DNA of 25,783 bases from CAYUFB01 sp964444125 (GTDB taxonomy: Bacteria; Patescibacteriota; Dojkabacteria; B142; JAFGMG01), in NCBI GenBank assembly GCA_964444125.1, contig CAYUFB010000018.1, positions 1 through 25,783 on the forward strand, written 5' to 3'. Made by a program: the position numbers and the translations under genes. Positions 7,857 to 16,187 of this stretch are shown here, piece by piece (positions within the stretch are counted from its first letter, which is position 1; the number at the start of each line of letters is the position of its first letter). The notes beneath the pieces are model-generated. The model was not told the DNA's origin. It saw only the letters and a program-made list of their open reading frames with translations, and made no database searches.

Positions 7857-8221
7857 TCCGGTTTCGTTGCGACGACAATCCCATCCTCATGCTCTGGAGG
7901 TGCGTATAGTGTATAAAGTTTCAATACATCAGTTTGAGACACATTTATCACATTGTGTTCAACTCCAGCAGGAATTATAATCGCAAAATCATCTCTCGCT
8001 TCAGTTTCCTCTCCATTTAAAACTACTTTCGCCATCCCTTCTTCAATTCTGATAAATTGATCGTGCTCAGCGTGTGTTTCAAGCCCGATATCTTCTCCAG
8101 GTTGTAATGTCATCACAACAAGTTGGATATTCTTGCCTGTGAAAAGGACTTTGCGGAAATTTGGATTTTCCACTGTTTCCTTCTCAATATCGTCTACGTA
8201 TCCCTGTTTTGATAGATTCAT
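7853..8221 (-). CDS. Single-domain cupin protein
   Basis: This 122-residue protein is one small beta-barrel of the cupin superfamily. Motif 1 is PGEDIGLETHAEHDQFIRIE (about 41-60), with metal-ligand candidates H50, H53 or Q55, and a G62 turn. Motif 2 is IPAGVEHNVIN with H88. This close variant (HDQFIRIEEG) is common among small stand-alone cupins related to mannose-6-phosphate isomerase-like proteins, whose substrates are mostly unknown. The C-terminal YTLYAPPEHEDG is typical of the same group. It is probably a cytoplasmic metal-binding enzyme or sensor. It is divergent from the small membrane gene at 8318, and a TTGACT -35-like site lies 59-64 bases upstream of its start codon. Confidence 0.85.
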   Translation of the reverse strand: MNLSKQGYVDDIEKETVENPNFRKVLFTGKNIQLVVMTLQPGEDIGLETHAEHDQFIRIEEGMAKVVLNGEETEARDDFAIIIPAGVEHNVINVSQTDVLKLYTLYAPPEHEDGIVVATKPE

Positions 8222-8279
8222 AGAAGAAAATAATAAAAAATAAATTGATTAAATTTTGTATTCTATTTATTATGTATTT

Positions 8280-8285
8280 AGTCAA
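8280..8285 (-). promoter_or_regulatory. Candidate -35 box of the cupin gene
   Basis: Minus-strand TTGACT. Downstream AT-rich sequence offers several weak -10 candidates (AATACA at 17-bp spacing), so the exact promoter is uncertain. Confidence 0.3.
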
Positions 8286-8317
8286 GTATACAACTTTTAT
8301 AAATTTAAAACAAATCC

Positions 8318-8653
8318 ATGAAGAAACTATTATTTGAGTTACCAGTCTTTTTGAATGTTGTTTATCTTGGAATATTAAATTTATATGTTCTCGACATTTT
8401 TGGAAATTTCGAATCAAATACTGAGACCATTGCTACAATTATTGCAAGTGTTATGCCAAGTATGATTACTTTTACACTATTTATAATAGCCACAAGATAT
8501 AACCGAATCGGAGCTTTATTATTTTTAGTGGTCGCATTTACGAGTGTCTGGTTTTTTAAATCCGATCAGGATCTAAATATTTTCGCAGTACTTAGCCTTC
8601 CGTTGTTTATTATTACAATAGGATACTATATTAGACATTTCAAGCCTGAATAA
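8318..8653 (+). CDS. Small four-helix membrane protein, unknown
   Basis: This 111-residue hydrophobic protein has four membrane spans: about 5-30, 38-58, 66-82 and 88-104. Short polar loops contain NFESNTET and FKSDQD, and the end is RHFKPE. There are no conserved catalytic residues. Its ATG has no clear Shine-Dalgarno site. It ends three bases before the stop of the last pilus gene, converging with that operon. No family is recognised. Confidence 0.6.
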   Translation: MKKLLFELPVFLNVVYLGILNLYVLDIFGNFESNTETIATIIASVMPSMITFTLFIIATRYNRIGALLFLVVAFTSVWFFKSDQDLNIFAVLSLPLFIITIGYYIRHFKPE

Positions 8654-8656
8654 TCT

Positions 8657-9070
8657 TCAAGGGATTCTTATATAACTATCAATCACTGTATTTGGAGAGA
8701 TCTGTGAAATTTTTAATTCGATCTTGTAAACAAAATCGTTGTGATTTGCTTGAGCAGGGATATTATACACACCAGCATTTAAACTTATCTGACCTATCTG
8801 ACAAGTAACTCCATTTGCGTTAATACTTTCATTGCCTTGATAATTGATATTACTTTTCAAGTTATTGATTGCTATATCCACACAACTTTCTGCATAATAT
8901 CTAGCTACAGTAGCCTCTGTTAGATTTGCAGACGTAACAGACGAATCAGTATTTATGACCATAGCAGTCACAAATATCAATGAGGCTACCAAAGATAGTA
9001 TAAGAACTGTCACTAAGGCCACATAGCCATCACTATTTGATTGTAAAACTTGATATAAATTCTTTTTCAT
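8657..9070 (-). CDS. PilX-like minor pilin or pilus assembly protein
   Basis: This is the last gene of the pilus operon. Starting at ATG (9068-9070) gives 137 residues; an in-frame TTG at 9095-9097 would add nine. The N-terminal part SDGYVALVTVLILSLVASLIF is a pilin-like hydrophobic helix lacking the usual FTLxE, as in PilX-type minor pilins. It is followed by an alpha-helical spine ending ARYYAESCVDIAINNL, where AESC is typical of PilX. The rest is a small beta-rich head with two further cysteines region VTCQIG. It probably sits in the pilus or its assembly platform in the cell envelope. It overlaps the upstream pilin gene by 38 bases. Confidence 0.7.
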   Translation of the reverse strand: MKKNLYQVLQSNSDGYVALVTVLILSLVASLIFVTAMVINTDSSVTSANLTEATVARYYAESCVDIAINNLKSNINYQGNESINANGVTCQIGQISLNAGVYNIPAQANHNDFVYKIELKISQISPNTVIDSYIRIP

Positions 9071-9521
9071 AATTTGAATTTTCTTTGGTAGATCCAATTA
9101 TTAATCTTACTCTAACTATTTGATTAGTTGCATCAAATGAATAATTATTTATTTCCAAAGTATTGATCTTGGTTTCTTCAGAATTAAGTTTATAATCTAT
9201 TGAATTTTCATTGAGAAATAAATCTGACGAAACAACGCTAAAAACTAGATTGCCTGAAGAAGAACTTAAAGTTAAGCTATTGGCATTATCACCTATTGCC
9301 GGAGAGACCATACCATTTGACATTTCTGTGTAATATTTAAAGATTTCCATAATCTGAGTACCCTGGGAATCAACTTCCTGAATTATTGCATTTTTAGATT
9401 TTGAACTTTCAAGCAATGATATAAAGCCTGTAATTACAAGCAGAAAAAAACTCAATAAGCCTATATACAGCAAAACTTCAACCAAGGTAAATGCTTTTAT
9501 GTTTTTGTAATAGTTTTTCAT
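9033..9521 (-). CDS. Type IV minor pilin
   Basis: This 162-residue prepilin has a short basic leader and the processing motif KA|FTLVE (cleavage after A10, glutamate E15 at mature position 5), followed by the hydrophobic spine to about residue 33. The helix continues with a coiled stretch KSKNAIIQEVDSQGTQIMEIFKYYTEM. The C-terminal head is beta-rich, ending ...SNYEKEFISSFTIK, and resembles PilW/GspJ-type minor pilins. The residue before the cleavage site is Ala rather than the usual Gly. Its ATG overlaps the stop of the propeller pilin by four bases (ATGA), indicating coupled translation. Confidence 0.85.
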   Translation of the reverse strand: MKNYYKNIKAFTLVEVLLYIGLLSFFLLVITGFISLLESSKSKNAIIQEVDSQGTQIMEIFKYYTEMSNGMVSPAIGDNANSLTLSSSSGNLVFSVVSSDLFLNENSIDYKLNSEETKINTLEINNYSFDATNQIVRVRLIIGSTKENSNYEKEFISSFTIK

Positions 9522-10921
9522 TGTGGCTCAACCATAATAAGTTCTTCACTATCACTAATACCTACTGCAAAGGCTATATCCTTTAATTCATCATAATAAA
9601 GATCCCTTAATTCAAATCCAATATCCAATATTGTATACCTTGTAGGATTATTAATATCTTGAATATTTACAATGTCTAACTGATCTTTATTTTTTGCAGA
9701 AAGCACGAAAAGCAATCCTTTCGCTTGATTGATTTTCACACCAGTGACCTGACTTACTGGGCTATATGAACTTATATAAACAGGCGCTACAGGATTGTTA
9801 ATATCTACAAAATCCACATTTTGATTTGAACGATAGATAGCTAGTAAGTTTTGATCCACATCAATATATATTCCATCCTGATTCCCAGATAAATTCAAAG
9901 TTTTCGTCAACTGGATATTTGCAGGATTTGAGATATTAAATACCTGTAATTCTGAATTATTACTAGATGAGCTCACAAAAGCATAGGAACTATTTAAATC
10001 AATTCTATTTGCTCCTCTTGCAACATTAATTGAATCTGCCAGGCTCATACTTCCAGGATTTGCGACATTTATTGCAAAAAGTTCATGTGCGCCAGAATTA
10101 GGAAATACCATAAATATATGATTATTCATATAAGCCAAATCCAAAGGTGTTGTCCCAACTACCACATTGAATGTTCCTGCAATCGTTGGACTAGCAGGAT
10201 TTGTAATATCTACTACAACCAATTCACCAATATTATTATTTGTAGCAATATACGCATAATTTCCATCCACCTTTATTGCTACTGGGGTTCCAGTGAAATT
10301 AATAAAAGAAACTAATTGCATATTATTTGGGTTCGAGACATTTACTATTTCAAGCTTCCTGCTATCTGTCCTTAAAACATAAGCATAGTCACCTTGGACA
10401 TGAAGCCTTAAACCATCATCGTTTCCAGGAAGATCCAAAACTGCAGATTTAATTGCATTAGCCCAACTTTTTTGAAGGATTAATTGTCTATTGATATCAG
10501 CTAATACCCTTGTTAGCTTGATCTCCTGCAGATTATCAAACTTATTTGTCCAGGAAACGATTACTTCAACTTTTTTCTGATATATATCAATTTGAGAGAT
10601 ATTTATTTGTCTATTGTATTGTCCTACTTGATCGGAGCTATTTTGCAATTGCCATTGATTGGATACTATAGCCAATCCATGAGCACCATCGACAAGATTT
10701 GAGTAATCTTCATTTCTAATTGCAATAATAGCTTCCATACCTTCTTGAGCAAGAAATGTAGCTTTATCTTTGTCACCTGAAGAAGCATTTGTCTGGGAAG
10801 AATAGCTAAGCATTGAGCCAATTGCTATGGCAAGGAATGTAAATATAGCTATAGCTAACATGATCTCAACTACTGAGAAACTTTTTATATTCTTATGTTT
10901 AAATATAAACACCTTTTTCAT
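9518..10921 (-). CDS. Minor pilin with a C-terminal LVIVD beta-propeller
   Basis: This 467-residue protein joins a type IV prepilin N-terminus to a propeller. The prepilin part has leader plus S|FSVVE (cleavage after S14, E19 at mature +5), a hydrophobic helix and a head with WTNKF and LTRVLADI, like PilV/GspI minor pilins. From about residue 165 to the end there are repeated units of some 45 residues with patterns such as YVLRTDSRKLEIVNVSNP, YIATNNNIGELVVVDITNP and LDIVNIQDINNPT. These are LVIVD repeats (PF08309), which form a beta-propeller. About six repeats are visible. Minor pilins with large extra domains act at pilus tips as adhesins, so this is the likely attachment module. It overlaps the upstream gene by 23 bases. 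Confidence 0.85.
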   Translation of the reverse strand: MKKVFIFKHKNIKSFSVVEIMLAIAIFTFLAIAIGSMLSYSSQTNASSGDKDKATFLAQEGMEAIIAIRNEDYSNLVDGAHGLAIVSNQWQLQNSSDQVGQYNRQINISQIDIYQKKVEVIVSWTNKFDNLQEIKLTRVLADINRQLILQKSWANAIKSAVLDLPGNDDGLRLHVQGDYAYVLRTDSRKLEIVNVSNPNNMQLVSFINFTGTPVAIKVDGNYAYIATNNNIGELVVVDITNPASPTIAGTFNVVVGTTPLDLAYMNNHIFMVFPNSGAHELFAINVANPGSMSLADSINVARGANRIDLNSSYAFVSSSSNNSELQVFNISNPANIQLTKTLNLSGNQDGIYIDVDQNLLAIYRSNQNVDFVDINNPVAPVYISSYSPVSQVTGVKINQAKGLLFVLSAKNKDQLDIVNIQDINNPTRYTILDIGFELRDLYYDELKDIAFAVGISDSEELIMVEPQ

Positions 10922-11324
10922 TTATATTGATCACTATAACTTTAGAGCTAAGCATGAGATTGATTTGTTTCGAACTATCAAGATCGCCACTTAATTTCTG
11001 ATACACAAATTCCTGATGACCAGTTAAATTAGAAGAGAAAGAAAGAAAAATATCTGCTGCCTGGTCTCTTGTAGCATACGTATCTCCAGCAAAAATTATC
11101 ACTCTTTCATTTTCAACTCTTAACCCCCAGGCACTATCTAATTGACCTTCTTGTGCATTGATTTGAGCTGTTCTACCTGCTCTCTTGATAATTTTTGATG
11201 CTGACTCAAGCCTATTTGACACTTGATAGCTGCCATAAACTGGGACAGATATCGCCACAACAAAGCTTATCAAACCTATAGTAAGCAATATCTCGACTAG
11301 TGTAAATGCTTTAAACTTTTTCAT
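10899..11324 (-). CDS. GspH/FimT-like minor pilin
   Basis: This 141-residue prepilin has a six-residue leader and A|FTLVE (cleavage after A6, E11 at mature +5), then a long hydrophobic helix ending near GSYQ. The head holds alternating strands and a short C-terminal strand ending NINEKGVYI, as in GspH/FimT pseudopilins that lie at the tip of pilus or secretion fibres. The ATG follows the PilC stop without a gap (TAA then ATG). The residue before the cleavage site is Ala rather than Gly, as in the next pilin. Confidence 0.85.
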   Translation of the reverse strand: MKKFKAFTLVEILLTIGLISFVVAISVPVYGSYQVSNRLESASKIIKRAGRTAQINAQEGQLDSAWGLRVENERVIIFAGDTYATRDQAADIFLSFSSNLTGHQEFVYQKLSGDLDSSKQINLMLSSKVIVININEKGVYI

Positions 11325-12641
11325 TTAATCAATTAAAGATATATTATCTTTTTCTACCCAGCCTGTACTATTTCTTTCGAGAATGATTTCATACCAACCA
11401 CTTCGCTCTTGAGTATAAAGATATAAATTGCCACTATCAACTAATGCTATCTGAGTCCCATCGGGTCTATTGAAAACCTTGATTTTCCCATTACCTATTA
11501 TTTCAAGAGATTTGTAATTTGTTTCTTCTTCCAATTGATTATTATCAGTAGAAACATCTGTGATTGAATTTGTCAGATTATATATAGGCATAACGACTGC
11601 AAAAGCAATCACAGCTACCATCGCCCACACAAGCAGCAATAGTACTGGTTCAATCATGACTGAAATATTCTTGCCCGTTGTGTCACTTTTGATTGTATAC
11701 ACTTCTCCAATTTTCTCTAATGATTGCTTAAGCGAAGCAGTTTTTTCACCAGAAATTATCATTTGTCTGACATATAGAGGGAATAATCGGTTTGCATTAT
11801 TTATGCCATTGAAGCTTTCGCTAAAACCTAACCCTTGGTCAATATTATCTGCAAGCTTAGCGTAAAATCTTGCATATTGATGATATGGAGTAGCAATACT
11901 TAGTAGATGCAATCCATCAAGTAATGTCATCCCAGAATCCAGCAAAATATTTAGCAAGTATCCAAATCTTAATATTTCAGTTTCTTTTATCAATTTATTT
12001 ACTATTGGGGTTCTAAGTAGTATTGCCTGCCCAATCCTTTTTGTATCTTTATTAACGAAAATTAAATACACCAATGAGAAAATGAAAAATATCAAAACCG
12101 GAATAACAACATATCCCTGTTTATCTAAAAATTCCCCGGCATTGATTACAAAAACAGTCACCTTAGGCAAATCAACATTCAAATTACTGTATGTTTTGGC
12201 AAGATTTGGTAACACAAATGTACCAAGGACAAGCGTGATAACAAAAAGCAATGTCAATACGAACCCGGGATATATGCTTGCCGATCTTAATTTTGATTTA
12301 AATTCATTTTCACGCTTCAAGTAATCTACCACCACACTCATGTTTTCATTTAATTTTCCCGACTCCTCAGTTATCTGTAGCACTGCAAGTAGATGTAGTG
12401 GCAAAAGATTGACTTGCAAAAGTGCGTACCACAAAGGATGCCCATTATTAATATCCTCTCTAATTCTTCGAATTAATATCTTTGTACCCCTGGAAAGAGA
12501 CTCCTGTTCTAGTGACTCAAGTGATTCTTTGACTCCTATTCCAGATGAGACCATCAATGCGAAACTCTCAAAAAACTCATGTTTTTGAGAAGTACTAACT
12601 AGAGAAATTTTGTTTAACAACTTAGTCCAAAAATTTTTCAA
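11325..12641 (-). CDS. pilC: PilC/GspF platform protein with C-terminal SH3-like domain
   Basis: This is the inner-membrane platform of the type IV pilus, which transmits motion of the PilB ATPase to the growing fibre. Two T2SSF domains are seen: the first about 18-145 (FFESFALMVSSGIGV...), the second about 225-350 (FGYLLNILLDSGMTLLDGL...). Membrane helices lie near 125-147, 176-195 and 330-357. Family members usually end soon after the last helix, but here the protein continues to 438. After a linker, residues 384-438 form VFNRPDGTQIALVDSG...GWYEI...GWVEKDNI, typical of a bacterial SH3 domain that would lie outside the membrane. The start is probably TTG (12639-12641), which directly follows an in-frame TGA and is preceded six bases away by TATAAT. 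Confidence 0.9.
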   Translation of the reverse strand: MKNFWTKLLNKISLVSTSQKHEFFESFALMVSSGIGVKESLESLEQESLSRGTKILIRRIREDINNGHPLWYALLQVNLLPLHLLAVLQITEESGKLNENMSVVVDYLKRENEFKSKLRSASIYPGFVLTLLFVITLVLGTFVLPNLAKTYSNLNVDLPKVTVFVINAGEFLDKQGYVVIPVLIFFIFSLVYLIFVNKDTKRIGQAILLRTPIVNKLIKETEILRFGYLLNILLDSGMTLLDGLHLLSIATPYHQYARFYAKLADNIDQGLGFSESFNGINNANRLFPLYVRQMIISGEKTASLKQSLEKIGEVYTIKSDTTGKNISVMIEPVLLLLVWAMVAVIAFAVVMPIYNLTNSITDVSTDNNQLEEETNYKSLEIIGNGKIKVFNRPDGTQIALVDSGNLYLYTQERSGWYEIILERNSTGWVEKDNISLID

Positions 12642-12647
12642 TCAGTT

Positions 12648-12653
12648 ATTATA
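12648..12653 (-). promoter_or_regulatory. Internal -10 box for pilC, six bases from the start
   Basis: Minus-strand TATAAT lies between the pilB stop and the TTG start of pilC, leaving six bases. It could give a leaderless pilC message in addition to read-through from pilB. It may also be chance in AT-rich sequence. Confidence 0.35.
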
Positions 12654-12660
12654 TAAGAGC

Positions 12661-14313
12661 TTATTTTGTAACAGGAGCGACCCTAAAGACTTCGTCCAAT
12701 GTCGTAATACCCGCCTTCACTTTTTCTATACCATCTTCGAAAAAAGTCGTAGTACCAGCCTTCCTTGCCAAATTCCAAACAGCATCGCTTGATGGGTTTG
12801 TCATCACAATCTCTTTGATCTCATTGGACATATTCAATACTTCAAAAATACCGATCCTCCCTTTGTACCCGGTATTATTGCAAGCACTACAGCCCTTTCC
12901 TTTATACATTCTATGCGTTTTTTTTGTTCCAAAATATTTTTTGACAGCATCCTGCCTATCTTTATTTGCAAGCTCACTTGTATCAAAGTCATAACTAGTT
13001 CTACATTTTTCACAAATTTTTCTAACCAATCTTTGGGCAATAATAAGTTCAAGGCCTGAAGCTAGTAGAAATGGCTCAATGCCCATATCTAATAACCTAG
13101 GAATCGCAGTTGCTGCATCATTTGAGTGAAATGTTGAAAGTAATAGATGTCCTGTCATTGCTGCATTTACACCTATCTCTGCTGTTTCTTGATCACGAAT
13201 CTCACCAACTAGTATTATATCCGGATCTTGTCTAACTATTGAACGAAGTCCCTTAGCAAAGGTCAGATTTGTTTCTTTATTTACCTGAATTTGATTAACA
13301 CCTTTGATTTTGTATTCTACAGGATCTTCAATTGTTGTTATATTGACGCCCTCTTGATTCAAATAATTAAGTATTGCATAAAGAGTTGTTGTTTTACCTG
13401 AGCCTGTAGGGCCGCATGCTAATATCATCCCAAAAGGCTTCTTGGCGTTTTGAGAGATAACTTCTTGATGTAATTCAGATAGACCGATATCCTTTAGTGA
13501 AAAGCTTTTTAGATAAGAACTTAATACCCTAATTGAGACTTTTTCGCCTTCAACAACAGGAGCGACTGACACCCTCATATCGATCTTCACATCATCCATT
13601 TCATATCTAATCGCACCATCTTGTGCTGAGAATCTATCATCAACTCTTAGTCTTGCCATAACCTTTATTCTATTGACCAGATTGGGGTATAAACTTTTGT
13701 CCAGTTTAGCAACCCTAGCTAGCACGCCATCGACTCGATATCTAATCAAAACATAATCTTCCTGCGGTTCCATATGAATATCAGAAGCCTTTCTAAGTAT
13801 TGCCTCATGAAAAATCTCATCTATTAATGCAGGAGCAAACTTAGGATTGTTTTGAATTATTTCATCTAATCTTTCAGTTAATTCTTCCCGATACATCAAG
13901 AGCACGTTATCGATATCTTCTGTAAGTGAATATCCGAACTCAAAAACTACACCAGGTATCATTGTTTTGAGTTCTTTTTCTGCCTCTGTCTTGTTTTCTA
14001 CAGAATCAGTTGCAATAATCATCTTCTTGTCTTCTTTTTTGTAAAAGACAACTCTATACTTGGTAGCTATCTCTACTGGGATTTGCTCTATGTCTTGGAC
14101 ATTTGGAATATTGGTATTTAAATCTAAATACTTAACTTTCAGATACTCACTAACTGCCTGTCCCAAAAGATCCTTAGTAAGTATGTTATTGGAAAGTAAA
14201 TAGTCTGATAGATTTGTTGTCGAAGCTTGAGCCCGTTCCCAGGTTTTTTCAACGTCTTTGACGTATTGAGTTTTTTGAAGAATCTCAACTAGCTTTTCAT
14301 CTGTAAGTATCAT
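12661..14313 (-). CDS. pilB: PilB/GspE type IV pilus extension ATPase
   Basis: This 550-residue hexameric ATPase powers pilin assembly from the cytoplasm. The N-terminal T2SSE_N domain spans about 1-150. The ATPase domain carries the Asp box region with ASDIHMEPQED, Walker A GPTGSGKTTT (301-310, K307), Walker B DPDIILVGEIRD, and the His-box region MTGHLLLSTFHSND. Near the C-terminus a four-cysteine zinc motif is complete (CEKCRTSYDF and CSACNNTGYKGRIGIFEV), as in PilB/GspE rather than the retraction ATPase PilT. All catalytic elements are intact. The gene is 15 bases downstream of a stand-alone receiver and 19 bases upstream of pilC. A TATACT box lies four bases before its ATG. No PilT is in the window. 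Confidence 0.95.
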   Translation of the reverse strand: MILTDEKLVEILQKTQYVKDVEKTWERAQASTTNLSDYLLSNNILTKDLLGQAVSEYLKVKYLDLNTNIPNVQDIEQIPVEIATKYRVVFYKKEDKKMIIATDSVENKTEAEKELKTMIPGVVFEFGYSLTEDIDNVLLMYREELTERLDEIIQNNPKFAPALIDEIFHEAILRKASDIHMEPQEDYVLIRYRVDGVLARVAKLDKSLYPNLVNRIKVMARLRVDDRFSAQDGAIRYEMDDVKIDMRVSVAPVVEGEKVSIRVLSSYLKSFSLKDIGLSELHQEVISQNAKKPFGMILACGPTGSGKTTTLYAILNYLNQEGVNITTIEDPVEYKIKGVNQIQVNKETNLTFAKGLRSIVRQDPDIILVGEIRDQETAEIGVNAAMTGHLLLSTFHSNDAATAIPRLLDMGIEPFLLASGLELIIAQRLVRKICEKCRTSYDFDTSELANKDRQDAVKKYFGTKKTHRMYKGKGCSACNNTGYKGRIGIFEVLNMSNEIKEIVMTNPSSDAVWNLARKAGTTTFFEDGIEKVKAGITTLDEVFRVAPVTK

Positions 14314-14328
14314 GGGCAGTATAATTAA

Positions 14329-14688
14329 CTATTTTAGATATTTTTGGATGTATTCTATTATCTGACTTAAATCAATATCTGATTTGATAAAATAATCTTT
14401 TGCGCCTAATTCTTTTGCCCTTTTTCTATCTTCATCTTGGCCAAGATTACTTAATACTATGATTGGAGTTTTGTATTTGTCTTTTTTCAAGTGTTCCAAA
14501 ACCTCGAATCCATCCATAACAGGCATAATCAAATCAAGTAACACAAGATCAAATTTTTCTTTTGATGCTAATTCGTATGCAATCTTGCCATTTTCTGCAA
14601 CAGTTATGCTATATCCGCTCGAAGACAATTTCAGTTCGAGCGCTGTGGCTATGGGCTTATCATCTTCTGCAAGTAAGATTTTTTTCAT
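14329..14688 (-). CDS. Stand-alone response-regulator receiver domain
   Basis: This 119-residue protein is only a CheY-like receiver. Acid pocket residues E8, D9 and D10 are present, with the phosphorylation site D52 in LVLLDLIMPVMDG, the switch Ser in VLSN, and the conserved lysine in DYFIKSD. There is no output domain. It is the first gene of the pilus operon, so it probably controls pilus assembly by protein contact, as CheY/PilG-type single receivers do, perhaps on PilB. No partner histidine kinase is in the window. Confidence 0.92.
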   Translation of the reverse strand: MKKILLAEDDKPIATALELKLSSSGYSITVAENGKIAYELASKEKFDLVLLDLIMPVMDGFEVLEHLKKDKYKTPIIVLSNLGQDEDRKRAKELGAKDYFIKSDIDLSQIIEYIQKYLK

Positions 14689-14861
14689 AATGATTTATTG
14701 TAAGTATCTATAATTTTACTTGATCAAAAACATTATGTACAGCGGAATATAATTATTTCTTCTTTTTTTATAAAAATTGAATAAAACAACAACAGAATAT
14801 TTTGCTTATCTCCTCTTATGGACTTTTTTTTATTATTGTTGTTTAATATTACAAATAGATT

Positions 14862-16187
14862 ATGAATAATACTTTAGCATTTACAATACTTTTATTTGTT
14901 TTGGTAGTTGGTATCATTGCTGTTGCAGTTGGATATCAATTAACTAGACAAGACTTATCTCCAGACGATTCAAGTGCTGCAGGATGTGCTTGGTGTGAGG
15001 GCAACCCAGAAAACAGAGGTTCGTGTCCAGCTAGTTGGTATATGTTTGCGAATGAAGATACATGCAGAACTTCATATACGGGGATCTATTGTTGTGAAGA
15101 GACTCCACCTACTACATCATCTTCTTCGTCATCATCATCTTCAAGTGGTGGTTATATGGGATGCCATACCACCGTTGGCGTAAATCCAGGGTGTGAAAAA
15201 ATCACAGAAGTAATAGGGGTCAGCGATAGAAGCGGCTATACAAGAAGTCAGGCTATGAATAATGCTATAGCAAATAATGGCAAAGGTGTGGCCATGGAAT
15301 CCTGTAGTAATGATGGAATTTATGGAACAGTATCAAATCCACATTCAGCTTGTGGATGTCCAAATCCGGCGACCATAAACCCCGCTCCTGGAGAATGTGA
15401 ATCAAGCATATGTACTGGTTGTGAAAATATTTTCTGGGTCTGTATGGCGGGCACGAGTTCGTCATCATCTAGTAGCAGTTCGAGCTCTTCTTCAAGTAGT
15501 TCGTCATCATCAAGCAGTTCAAGTTCTTCTTCATCAAGTAGCTCATCATCATCTAGTAGCTCAAGTTCATCTAGTGGGCAACCTGAAATAAGTCAACTAA
15601 AAGATGCTCAAGCAGTTTGCAGAGACGATGGTGCAGTCGACATATCTTATACAATAACCATTTCAAACTCAGGCACTGCACCAGCAATTATTAATGAGAT
15701 CAAAGACACAGTAGACCCATCATTAAAAGATTATATTATCGAATCTTCAATAAATCCTTCTCCAAATTCATTTATTGATGGAATAATTCTATGGGGCCCG
15801 GTAAACATTCCAGCAGGAGATAGATTAGTAATATCTTATAACGCAACGATTCCTGCAGAAGTAACTGCGATTGAATGTGAAGCAGAGTTTATCAACAAAG
15901 TAGAAATCAAACCGGAAAACGAAGAAGTAAAAACTGTTACAAAAGTAATCAACTATCAGTGTAATTGTACACTTCCAAAAACAGCAATTATTTCAAATGA
16001 CATTGATAGAATAATATTAGGGACAATAATGATACTTATTGGTTTATTGCTTTACAAATTAGGAATTGCCAATCTAATTGCAAATTACTTCTTGAAACTC
16101 AACAATTATTACATGTTGCAATATATTTCTCCTCAAACTGCGGGTGATATCAGAAAAAAAGACTTAGAAAGAAAATACCGTTCTTAG
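14862..16187 (+). CDS. Cysteine-rich poly-Ser surface protein with DUF11-like domain and LPKTA tail
   Basis: This 441-residue exported protein has an N-terminal anchor or signal helix (about 5-26). Next come a Cys-rich segment with CAWCEG and YCCEE, a first Ser tract of ten residues (about 86-95), another Cys-rich domain (GCHTTVGVNPGCEK...CSN...CGCPNP...CTGC), and a second tract of 40 Ser (199-238). Then a DUF11-like beta domain (ISYTITISNSGTAPAIINEI) follows to about 360. LPKTA (371-375) is followed by a hydrophobic helix (about 384-402) and a long basic tail. LPKTA is one residue from the LPxTG sortase motif, but the tail is much longer than a classical sortase tail, so anchoring may be by the helix alone. 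Multiple Cys suggest disulfides outside the cell. It is divergent from the pilus operon and converges with the next gene. Confidence 0.75.
   Translation: MNNTLAFTILLFVLVVGIIAVAVGYQLTRQDLSPDDSSAAGCAWCEGNPENRGSCPASWYMFANEDTCRTSYTGIYCCEETPPTTSSSSSSSSSSGGYMGCHTTVGVNPGCEKITEVIGVSDRSGYTRSQAMNNAIANNGKGVAMESCSNDGIYGTVSNPHSACGCPNPATINPAPGECESSICTGCENIFWVCMAGTSSSSSSSSSSSSSSSSSSSSSSSSSSSSSSSSSSSSSSSSGQPEISQLKDAQAVCRDDGAVDISYTITISNSGTAPAIINEIKDTVDPSLKDYIIESSINPSPNSFIDGIILWGPVNIPAGDRLVISYNATIPAEVTAIECEAEFINKVEIKPENEEVKTVTKVINYQCNCTLPKTAIISNDIDRIILGTIMILIGLLLYKLGIANLIANYFLKLNNYYMLQYISPQTAGDIRKKDLERKYRS

Noticed and set aside
12340..12792. Plus-strand ORFs inside pilB and pilC
   Set aside because: They are antisense shadows of well-conserved coding regions, with no family-like sequence or promoter.
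14784..14844. AAACAACAA/TTGTTGTTT inverted repeat upstream of the Ser-rich gene
   Set aside because: The loop is 43 bases and the stem AT-rich with few G-C pairs, so it is probably chance in a low-complexity spacer. No regulatory call is made.
15397..15591. Plus-strand ORF in another frame of the poly-Ser region
   Set aside because: Its His/Val-rich sequence is a frame-shift image of the Ser codons.
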